Source: Pomphorhynchus laevis | Taxonomy: Eukaryota > Acanthocephala > Palaeacanthocephala > Echinorhynchida > Pomphorhynchidae | Reading direction: 5' to 3' | DNA: 64,000 nucleotides | NCBI GenBank assembly: GCA_012934845.2 | Contig: WNNJ02003515.1 | Coordinates: 62,001 to 126,000, forward strand | In this document: piece by piece, positions 11,541 through 21,000 of the stretch | Layout of the letters: each line of letters starts with the position of its first letter | Position numbering within the stretch: position 1 is the stretch's first letter | Program-made: the position numbers and the translations under genes | Notes under the pieces: model-generated | The model's database searches: none | What the model saw: the letters and a program-made list of their open reading frames with translations, nothing else | What the model was told of the DNA's origin: nothing

Positions 11541-12025
11541 TTATAATTGTTTGTTTAGTAAAATATATAAATCAACACAATAATATAAAGAATATATTTA
11601 AACTCTTAAGTGGCAACTTTTATGGATGGATAATAAATAGTATACTTTGCATTAGAATAAGATATTAGATAGTTATTTCAGAGGAAATACATCATTAGCA
11701 TGTATTTGGCCCCGCTGCTATGTTGGGTAGAGGAATTAGGGGCCGAAACCTGATAGCATAGCAGTTCCTCCTGATGACCTCTAATTCTTATTCTGATACA
11801 ACGTCTGTTATTTATTAGTCAATTCATAAAAATGACGTTTATTTTAAATTTCATTTTTTATTTTTTATTTTCATTTTTATTTTTTAACTTGATTTAAATT
11901 ATAGAAAATCTAAAAACAATTATTAATTTTATTATTTAATTATTAAATTTTGATTTAGCATTATTATGTTTTGTTTATTTTATAATTATATAACAATACG
12001 TAGACTCAGTTAGCTGATTTAATTT
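11541..12025 (+). repeat. Penelope-like family A terminal repeat (pLTR copy E, full)
   Basis: About 485 bases nearly identical to 29222-29703, starting GTAAAATATATAAATCAACAC and ending near ACTCAGTTAGCTGATTTAA. In order: AT-rich lead, the structured core at 11679-11790 (separate entry), GATACAACGTCTGTTATTT, then poly-T/AT tail. At 29 kb the same repeat directly follows the C-terminal RT segment of family A, which ties it to that element as its terminal repeat. Confidence 0.85.
11679..11790 (+). ncRNA. Candidate structured RNA (pseudoknot core of the pLTR)
   Basis: Directly visible pairings: hairpin AAATACAT/ATGTATTT (11685-11692 with 11700-11707); P1 GGCCCC/GGGGCC (11708-11713 with 11739-11744); P2 CTGCTATG/CATAGCAG (11715-11722 with 11757-11764); P3 GAGGAA/TTCCTC (11730-11735 with 11765-11770). 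P1, P2 and P3 cross, so the fold is a pseudoknot. CTGATGA (11771-11777) and GAAAC (11745-11749), the two conserved boxes of hammerhead ribozymes, are present but in a non-standard order. The minus-strand copy at 16858-17100 keeps P1 with a C-G to T-A double change. Function is unknown; self-cleavage or a role in Penelope priming is inference. Confidence 0.45.
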
Positions 12026-12233
12026 GCCCATAGTCGTGAGGCTTTAATGGGCTGAAAAAATATATTCATAAATTCAAAAGTATTATCTTAATTGTAACAG
12101 CAAACAGAAAATAATAATATTTCCAACGCTTGTTGTCTAAATGTAGTTTTAATACAAATAAATACATTTTACAAATGCACATATTTTAAAGAATAGAACA
12201 TAAACAAATGTAAAATATTTGTTTTATCTGAGG

Positions 12234-12291
12234 ATACACATTGACCCTTTCCAAGATAGTAGTTTCAATCTTGAAAAGGGTCAGTGTGTAT
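12234..12291 (+). ncRNA. Isolated 24-bp hairpin (pre-miRNA-like shape)
   Basis: Arms 12234-12257 and 12268-12291 pair over 24 positions with one mismatch and one G-T, around a 10-base loop (AGTAGTTTCA). Core words are TTGACCCTTTCC and GAAAAGGGTCAG. It lies outside recognised repeats, downstream of the host exons. It may be a microRNA-like precursor on either strand or a small fold-back repeat; the sequence alone cannot decide. Confidence 0.35.
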
Positions 12292-12389
12292 GACTGAGAC
12301 GCTATAAAAATTTATGTAAAAAATATGATTAGATTGCACACGAATGTAATTTTAACATATGTAAATTTATCAAATTGAGAAAATTATAT

Positions 12390-12617
12390 TCAATATGCAA
12401 AATTAGATGGTAACGATACCACCGAGTTTCCCGAACTCTTAACGAAAGACAGGAAAAACGACGTGTTATAAAATGAATTTTTGATCACTTCTTGTGTAGA
12501 TATGTATTTTTCTATATACGAAATTAATGTATTAATTACATTACGGTAAAGCCATAAAAATCTCAGTAGGCCAAAAAATAAAACAAATAAAATTATCAGT
12601 AATATGAATTTATACAA
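12390..12617 (-). CDS. Hypothetical small membrane peptide or exon
   Basis: A 75-residue open frame with a strongly hydrophobic start (FILLIILFVLFFGLL) followed by a polar tail ending SLPSNFAY. The minus strand reads TTTAG just before the frame, which could be a splice acceptor. In DNA this AT-rich a hydrophobic frame can arise by chance. I do not recognise it; it is listed because it lies in repeat-poor host-like sequence next to Derlin. Confidence 0.15.
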   Translation of the reverse strand: MYKFILLIILFVLFFGLLRFLWLYRNVINTLISYIEKYISTQEVIKNSFYNTSFFLSFVKSSGNSVVSLPSNFAY

Positions 12618-12639
12618 TAGCTTATTACCTAAAGTGATG

Positions 12640-13970
12640 AAATAAATGGCAAACGCATTTTTTAAAATAAATGTGTTTACTATGTTATATTTATATATAT
12701 ATGTTATGTAATATTTTAATATTATAATAAATAATCAATATTAATAAATAATAAATAATTTTATATTTTATATTATATATATGTTATATATTTATTTTTA
12801 AATATTAAATAAAAACTTTGATGGTAAATTTATAAGGTTTATCACACTTTAGTAAAATAATCATATAAAAAATATAAGTGTAAAGTGTCACTTTTAAATT
12901 GTTAATTTAGTAAAAATAAATTAGAAAACAAATTATAAAATAAATTTGTAATTTATTAATTATTTTTATATGCAATGCCACCATGAATTTTTCAATTGTA
13001 TGCTTAAAATTAATTACAACAATAATTGATTGCAAATAATATTTGATAAATTTTTGAGCCAAACCAAACAGGCGAAAACTAATATTTAACTTTAGCGTTA
13101 CTTTTGAGCATAAGGACATTTTTTCATAATTAGGTTTTATTATTGACACGAAAGATTTAATACTGGGAATGATTTTTAACACGAATTTTTAAAATTTCTT
13201 TTAATTTTTAAATGCTTATTTTTACTAAACAGTCTATAATTCTTAACGTAAACAATAAGTAAATTTTTTTATTGCAATTAACATTTATATAAATTCGGTT
13301 TGTAATGTTTTTGCCAAATTTAAAGATTATTGAGAGAATAGGCCCTATACAGCATTGAAACGAAAAAAGTGTATCAGTAATTTGTAATAAACTTAATGTT
13401 AAAACATTATAAGCATTAGCTACATGTACAATATAAAGTTAATTAAATTTGGACTTGTTTTGGCAATTTCTTAGATACTTACCCAATTGAAAAATTAAAA
13501 CTTATCAAAGTAAAATGTATTTATGCTTATATAAAGCATAAAATAATAGAAATAACATAAACAATTATATTAGTATCTGATTAATATCGTTGAATGAAAT
13601 TGTGAAATATTATCTTTTAAAAAATTAATAATTAAATTAATAAAATAATTAATTATTAATATTAAAAATGTTTTGAAATAATCCATAAATGTTATGAATC
13701 CACTGCCCTATTTCAACGATATATAAAATAAACAAAAATACATTCGCAGAAATTTTAAGAGAAACTCCCTTTTTAAAAAAGAACTATGAGGCTATAATTA
13801 CTGTCTTTCTACGAAAATACGAGAATGTACAAGCACACTGTTACATTCAAAAACGAAAATGGCGTGAAAGGGGTTACACTTAAACCAGAAATTAATCTTA
13901 TTTAAACTAATAAAAATTATCTTTTGGAAACGTTTATAATTTTTTTATAAAATTATTAAAAATTTTAGGA
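12640..13970. other. AT-rich host-like spacer without recognised repeats
   Basis: Very AT-rich, with few repeat matches. One minus-strand open frame (12907-13182, 91 residues, KSFVSIIKPNYEKMSLCSKV near its start) has no recognised match and no clear splice sites. Probably intergenic. Confidence 0.4.
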
Positions 13971-13976
13971 AATTTA

Positions 13977-14843
13977 TTATGACAGAGCTTAGGGTAAATA
14001 AAAACGAAATAAAAAAATAAAAGCGAATTTCAAAATTTAGGTTTTTAAAGTTTACATAAAATTTGATTTTTCATAAAAAGCGAAATTATTATATTGTTGC
14101 ATTTATTACCTTCGAGTATATCGACGTCTTTGGTTAAATTCAGTACTAAACGATTTGGATCGAGAGGCATATCGTTGTTGATAACTACAACGTCTTCGCT
14201 TAGATCTAACGTGTTGTTTACTTCGACTTCGACTATACACTGAAAACGACGATGATCTTCTTCTTCGGTATCGCATCTACAAAGGAAAAAATAAATAAGA
14301 CTTATTTCAACCAAACACTACATTTAAATATAAAATTCGATATGAAGAGAGAGCTAAATATAGTATCCTAAATTACAGAGATAGAAAACAAAAAATTAAA
14401 CCGACTTTTATAGTATTTTGTCTATTCTACAGTCTATTATATACAAAAGGTGAGGTTGTCTTATAGTCGTCTCCTTGTATCCATCATAGAGTATGTAATC
14501 CAGGTCGTTCGTCTTTCTCAACAATTATGTACTGTATCCAAGGAATATTTTCTTGATCAACTTGATCATCAAAAATAGTACTCATATTCATTCCAAAAAG
14601 ATTCAAATTTCAAATTTCAAAAATAACCTTTTTCCTATCGTTGTAGTACAATAAGATGCGAAGGTGCATTTTGACTTATTTTATCAATTACATATTGGTA
14701 GTATTTTAGAAATTTTTACTACTAGAATGAAACAACCGTAGAACAATCGATAATTCAAAAACATCAACACCTACCTAATGAGTTGAAGACGAATCCACGT
14801 ATTTGATACATGTTGAAGTGACGTAAAAGACGGTTCAGATATT
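13977..14843 (-). CDS. Putative host gene 2, exon-like segments (or alternative Derlin 3' end)
   Basis: Three minus-strand segments with good splice signals. Exon A 14843-14775: acceptor TTTCTTCTAG, donor GTAGGTG. Exon B 14276-14110: acceptor TTTCCTTTGTAG, donor GTAATA. Exon C 13987-13977: acceptor TTACCCTAAG, then a stop with AATAAA beside it. Joined in phase they read ISEPSFTSLQHVSNTWIRL, then CDTEEEDHRRFQCIVEVEV, then LVLNLTKDVDILEALS and a stop. Exon B has a second open frame, rich in Arg and Ser (SVYSRSRSKQ), but it does not agree in phase with exon A. There is no start codon in the chosen frame of exon A. Exon A begins 76 bases after the Derlin stop, and its phase also fits Derlin exon 6. 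Protein family not recognised. Confidence 0.35.
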
Positions 14844-14919
14844 CTAGAAGAAAGCATAACATTAAAACAAAACATACAACAAGTTAATATTATAAAAAAC
14901 AAAAATCAAATCGTTTTAT

Positions 14920-15070
14920 TTATAAGTCTCCTAGCCTACGGCCTTGACCGAAAAAATGTCTACGTTGATCACTTGCGGGAGGACGAGATCGTGGAGGACT
15001 AGACGTCGTAGCACCCGTCGCAGAATAAAGGCTACCAAAATTAGATATCATTCTGGGAAACAAGTTGATA
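14920..15070 (-). CDS. Derlin exon 7 (C-terminal tail with SHP box)
   Basis: Acceptor ATCTGTTTTAG, then one base completing a Leu codon, then INLFPRMISNFGSLYSATGA, a Pro/Ser-rich stretch (SSPPRSRPPASDQ) and the p97-binding SHP motif FFGQGRRLGDL before TAA. The polyadenylation signal AATAAA starts inside the stop codon context, so the 3' UTR is very short. Confidence 0.92.
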
Positions 15071-18000
15071 CTAAAACAGATAAAATCAAAGCATAATGTG
15101 AACTATATATTTTCCGATTAAATAAAAAAAAATTAATTATCAATAAAATGATCGCGGTTTTGTACAAATTATGTTACCGATCATTTTCTAAATTTTTAAA
15201 TCTACTTTAGTAAAAATGTAAATTAATATACTGATAATTAGATTATGTTGCTTACTACTGAATCAAATTGAATATTGTAAATATTGGGTAAACTGATGAC
15301 TACTTACTGATAATACGTATTAAAATGTTTATCAAGTAAATAAATATTAATATTAAAAGAATAAATACTAACATTTTAATGAAAAAGTATATCAAATAAT
15401 TCCGAGTTAACATAATACCGAATAAATATTCATATTTTAGCAGTAAATGTAAATTTATGAAAAATGCAGTAAATGCAGATTTACGTGTACACTCGATTGC
15501 ATGTACAATCAAGTGTACACGTAATTGTAAATCGAGTGTACACGTAATTGCAATCGAGTGTACACGTAATCAATTGCGTGTACAATCGAGTGTACTCGAT
15601 TGTACACGTAATTGTACAATTACGTGTACAATCGATTGCTGCAAATCGATTGCAACAGCAATCAATTTTAGAGCAGAAATTTTGGTACTATAAATAGTAA
15701 CTTTTAACTAGTAATTAACTAGCAATTTTAAAATTATTTAAACACACTTTATAATTCAAATTCAATGTTTTACTCAAATGATAGAAAAGGAGAACAGACA
15801 ACAACTTATGCTTAATCCGCACAAGTGTACGGAGTAATATCAAGATAAATTTATTTTTAGGTGGCAAATGCGTGCCAACGGCGTGCTTACAAGCTCACTA
15901 ATAATAATTTCGCAGACGATTCAGTGTGTATGTTTTCATTCAATTCGTTAATATTGTTCGTTTAGTCCTTTCGTTCAGTTGGTACATTCAGTTCATTCGT
16001 TCAGTCATTCGTTCAGTCATTTGTTCAGTCCGTTCGTTCAGTGAGTTCGTGAAGTACGATTGTTCAAACCGTTCGTTTAGTATGTTCATTTAGTCCGTAC
16101 ATTCAGTCCGTTCAATTCGTTCAATTGATAAACTTGTCTTGTTTATACAACCCTCGTTTTTTCTCAACACAGACTTGGGATCGGTCCCGGCGGAGTAAGC
16201 AGATAAGGGTTGAAACGTAAAATGTAGGTCTAGGTCAGAGCTGATGAGATCCAATCAGGCTGGTTAGTAACGTACTGCTTTATTAAGAATAGAAACAATA
16301 CCTGCGAGGATAATGTCGCGTCATAACCACAATAATTTCGGCACACAGATTCAATCAAGTAAAATTAAAAACATAATTTAATAAACGTAGATTCAGCTAA
16401 CTTGATCTGATTAATACTGGTATAAATAAGATCATATAACTGAGTCTAAGTATTTTATACTATTAACAAATAAAAATAAAGATAAAAAACAAATAATTAT
16501 ATAAGATTTTGAAGAAGTTATATTTATATCAAGTCAAAATTTAAAATTAAAATATAAAAAAGTCATTTTTAATGAATTGACTAATAAATAACAGACGATG
16601 TATCCGAATTAGGAATAGAGGTCATCAGGAGAAACTACCATGTTATCCGGTTTCGGCCCCTATTCCTAGCGTTTATTCCTCGAGTTTATTCTTCAAACTT
16701 CAGGTTTAAACCCCGTACATACAGTTTGAAATGTACGCGCCTCCACAATTCGGCCACTAATAATTATGCTAAATCAAAATTTTATAATTTAATAATAAAT
16801 CATTATAAATGATAAATAATTGATATAATATTTTATATGATTTTTATCAAGTTAAAAAATTAACATAAAAGTCAATTTTTATGAGTCATAGGTGGAACTA
16901 CTATGCTATCAGGTTTCTGCCCCTGTTCATCAACCCAACATAGCAGCAGGGTCAAGTTCATGCTGATGACGTATTTTCTCTTATAAACTGAGATTACTTA
17001 GTGTACATTATTCTAAAACAAATCATATTATTTATTATCCATCCATAATAATTTCCGCTAGTGATTTTAAATTTATTTTTAATATTATTGTGTTGATTTA
17101 TTTATTTTACTATTTTCTGTTTGATGTTATTTTTATAGTAACCTAGTTTAAAATATGCATCTATTAAATTATTTAAATGATTTTGAAAGCCAATATCATT
17201 GTATATTATAGCAATTCTTAAAATTTCATTATTTAATGTATTCTATTTTATATTATATGGTATGCATGAATGCTCATGCAAAAATATGTTTCTTGTAAAT
17301 TTAAATATGTCATATTTACAATATAAATTGTGTTCAAAGTAGACTATATTTTACAAAGTAAAATAGTGTTTTACTATACTACTTGTCGTACTATCTTAGT
17401 GGATTTTTTCATATAATTTTACAAAACGACAAAAATATTAATAAAGCGAAAACTTTTATGGATTCTTAATAAATTTAAATATTAAATTTGACATACAAAT
17501 AAAGTATTAAAAACGTATTAAAACTATTGAGCGAAAAATTTTATGAATAATTAATTAATAATTAATAATTTTTAATCATATAATTATAAATCAATAATTA
17601 ACAATTACTTATAGATTATTATAATTTATTAAAAATAATTTTAATAAAAATTTTAAATAAAAATAAAATTGGATGGATAGTACAAACAATATGATTTTAA
17701 TTAGAGCAAGGTTCACTAAATAATCAAATTTCAAAGAGAAAATACGTCATCAGCATGTATTTAGCCCCGATGTTATGTTGGGTTTAAAAATATGGGTAGA
17801 AATCTGTTACCAAACTAGTTCCAACTGATGACCTTAAATCTTTATCCTGATACATCGTCTATTATTTATTAGGCAATTTATGAAAATTGACTTCTATTTT
17901 AATTTTTTTAAGTTGATAAAAATTATATAAAATCTTATATCAATTATTTATATTTTAATAATTTATATCTTATAATGTAATATATTTATATTTAATAATT

Positions 18001-21000
18001 TTAATAATTTGAATTATTCGGTCAAAGATTTACAAAGAAGAGAGACAATAGTCGATACTTGTTGATGAACATGAACGACTTGATGAACAATCCAAAAAAC
18101 TACAAACAGAATTAAAAGTAGCAAATAAGAACGTTGCTGACATAGGTTGCCGTCATAATAATAGGTTGGAGCGGACTAGAAAATATTATACTGCTCAAAA
18201 TTCCACTAAATAGATTAATTTCATGAAAACTTTCAACCTACAAAAAATGCCGATGACGAAACGATAACAACAAAAAATCCCTTAGAGATCCGTTGAAGAC
18301 GACATCTTTGCATACAGCCTCAAAACTTGCAAATAAAATGCGACCCGACTGAATTAACCTTGACAGCGATGATCAAACATCAAGTAGTGAATTATTTAGA
18401 ATGTCTTTACTCTTTGTACATATTTTGTTTTATTTATAAAAAAATTAATAATTGTTAAATTTAGTTTATAATCTGTACAAATTTGATTTTTATTATTAAA
18501 AATCCTAAAGGCATCCGAAATTTACCTTCAGCTATTAGGTAAGATATCCGGGGGTACGGGTACTAATTTTGTTAATAAAAATCAAAGATTTGGTTACACC
18601 CGAGATTTGATCAAATCACAGATTTGATTACACCCAAGATTTGAACAACTTTAATATGAATTTTGCAATCGAAAGCATTTAATTAGACACACGTTTGATA
18701 AAGTAATTATAATTTTATCCGCATTTTAAATTTTTATTATTTATATGAAAGCATTAACAAGAAGATTATGTATGCGGTTCGAACGAACACAGCTACATAT
18801 GACTTTGACATTATAACTTAGAAAAATCGTGTGAAACGCGAAACTAGTAAATTGTAAGCATCCTTAAACACCAGTTTGTTAAATTGATTTAGAATATTAT
18901 CCGTATTATAATAATCCTTGTTCTTAGATATCATCTGTTATTTATTATTCAATTCATAAAAATTGACTTTTATCTTGAATTTCAATTTCAAATTTTGACT
19001 TGATATAAATATAAATTGTAAAAAATCTCACATGATTATTTATTATCTATATTTAGACAAATAAAAAGTGTCCCAATAAGAGGTAATAGTAGCCCAATTA
19101 TAGCTGACTTATTTTTTATAAAATATGTGTTTGTTCAAAACTGTGTAAAAAATAAATCTAAATTATATAAAGATATGAAATATATGTGTCGATAAAGAAG
19201 CGTTAGAAAGATCATAAAGATATGAAATATGTTTCGATGTATTGATAATACTTGTATCCATGACATCGATGTATTCATTATATACTTAAAATCGGAAAAT
19301 CTAAATTATATAAAGATAGGAAATATGTTTCGAAAATTAAAATTTTTTATTTAATAAGCAAACAAATTTATCCAGGTAGCCTTATTCTTAAAAAGCTAAA
19401 ATAAATAAAAAGATAAAGTACCTTCTTATATACCTTCTTTATTTATATACCTTTTTATTTATATAACTACTTTATTTATCTTATCTAAATAAAGAGGTAT
19501 ATATCATAATGTATGTAATAATAGAATTAAATAATTTAATAAAAGAATTTCATCAGAGGAAATACATCATTAGCATGTATTTAGCCCCGCTGCTATGTTG
19601 GATAGAAGAAAAGGGACCAAAACATGAAAAAAATGGAAAGAGATTAACTATAATAATTTAAGTGTAAACGCAACATATAAACGTAGTGAGTTTAGTTTAG
19701 AAACAGTTAAGTCAAGTTAAGTTTATTACAAGTCACTGTTCTATAATGGATAAAAAGTGTAAACGCAACATATAAACGTAGTGAGTTAAGTTTAGAAACA
19801 GTTCAGTTAAGTTAAGTTTATTACAAGTCACTGTTCTATAATGGATAAAAAGGGTATAAAGGTTGGGTAGGGACCAAAACATGATAACATAACAGTTCCT
19901 CCTGATGACCTCTAATTCTTATTCCGATACATCATATTTTATTTATTATTCAATTTATAAAAATGACGTTTATTTTAAGTTTCAATTTTTAATTTTAACT
20001 CGATATAAGTAATATGAAATCTTATATAAAATTATTAAATTATTTATTATTTATCATTATTTTAGTCTCAGTTATCTGATCTAAATTATTTAGATACCAA
20101 ATTTAATATTTTGATGACATGACAGTTTCTAATGATGACTTCTAATCCTTATTCTGATAGTATATAATGATAAAAGTTATATGAAATCTTATATAAAATT
20201 ATTAAATTATTTATTATTTATCATTATTTTATTATTTTATTTATCATTATGTTTAATTTATAAATAATTTAATATATACAGTTAACTTGATCTGATTAAG
20301 ACAGATCAAGTGTATAAAACACTATTTCCACTAGGCTGGCTGCTCCAGTGGTGTAGATATACATTTCTGTATATTACTTTTATTAAATTTTATTTATTTC
20401 TGTATATTACTTTTTATTAAAAGTAATATACAGAAATGTATATCTACACCACTGGAGCAGCCAGCCTAGTGGATGTTGCGTTGAATCACGATACAAACGT
20501 CCTGAGTCCAAATCCGATCAGCATCAGTCAACGGAGAAAGCAGATAATAAGGGTCGAAACGTGAAATGTAGGTCTGGGTCAGCAGCTGATGAGACCCACC
20601 CAGACTGATTAGTAGCGTCCTGCTGTATCGAAAGTAAGATCAATAACTGTGAGGATAATATCGTGCCACAATCGGAAAAATCATATTGATGTTTAAATCA
20701 CAATCATATGTCTAGAAGTAGCTTTAACTAAGGCACTGTGTAAAAGAAGAAATACGTTGTTTGTTATAACAACATATTTTATTTTAATGCAGCAAATAAA
20801 ACGTGTATGTCTTATTAATAAATTATCTATAAGCATAAGTTAATCACCTGTTAGCTAAATATGAGTCATAACGATTCATTGATTTAAAAAATAAGTGAAA
20901 ATAATTACCAAAATAATGCTTACAGAAATCTTGGAGTATGAAGGAGTTGCTGACCTTGCATATTTGCAGGATACCAATATTTTAGAAAATAAAATAAATG

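Noticed and set aside
11679-11790. Calling the pLTR core a standard hammerhead ribozyme
   Set aside because: GAAAC lies before CTGATGA with only about 20 bases between, and stem I would be too short; the order fits no single-copy hammerhead.
14110-14276. Arg/Ser-rich frame in exon B (SVYSRSRSKQ) as an SR splicing factor
   Set aside because: It does not match the phase of exon A; the acidic frame does. It cannot be fully excluded if exon B is a first exon.
15300-15512. Hydrophobic minus-strand frame (LIYFFIKMLVFILLILIFIY) considered as a Derlin membrane exon
   Set aside because: No acceptor upstream, and the real exon with SGHLFYFLKYW was found at 21034-20924 with exact phase.
15596-15635. 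40-bp palindrome as the terminal repeat of a DNA transposon
   Set aside because: No transposase text or second terminus nearby.
15955-16135. Regular short repeats as a CRISPR-like array
   Set aside because: No constant spacers, eukaryotic context, and drift typical of a minisatellite.
20490-20540. GAGTCCAAATCC as a tRNA B box, making the S-repeat a tRNA-derived SINE
   Set aside because: No convincing A box at the right distance on either strand.
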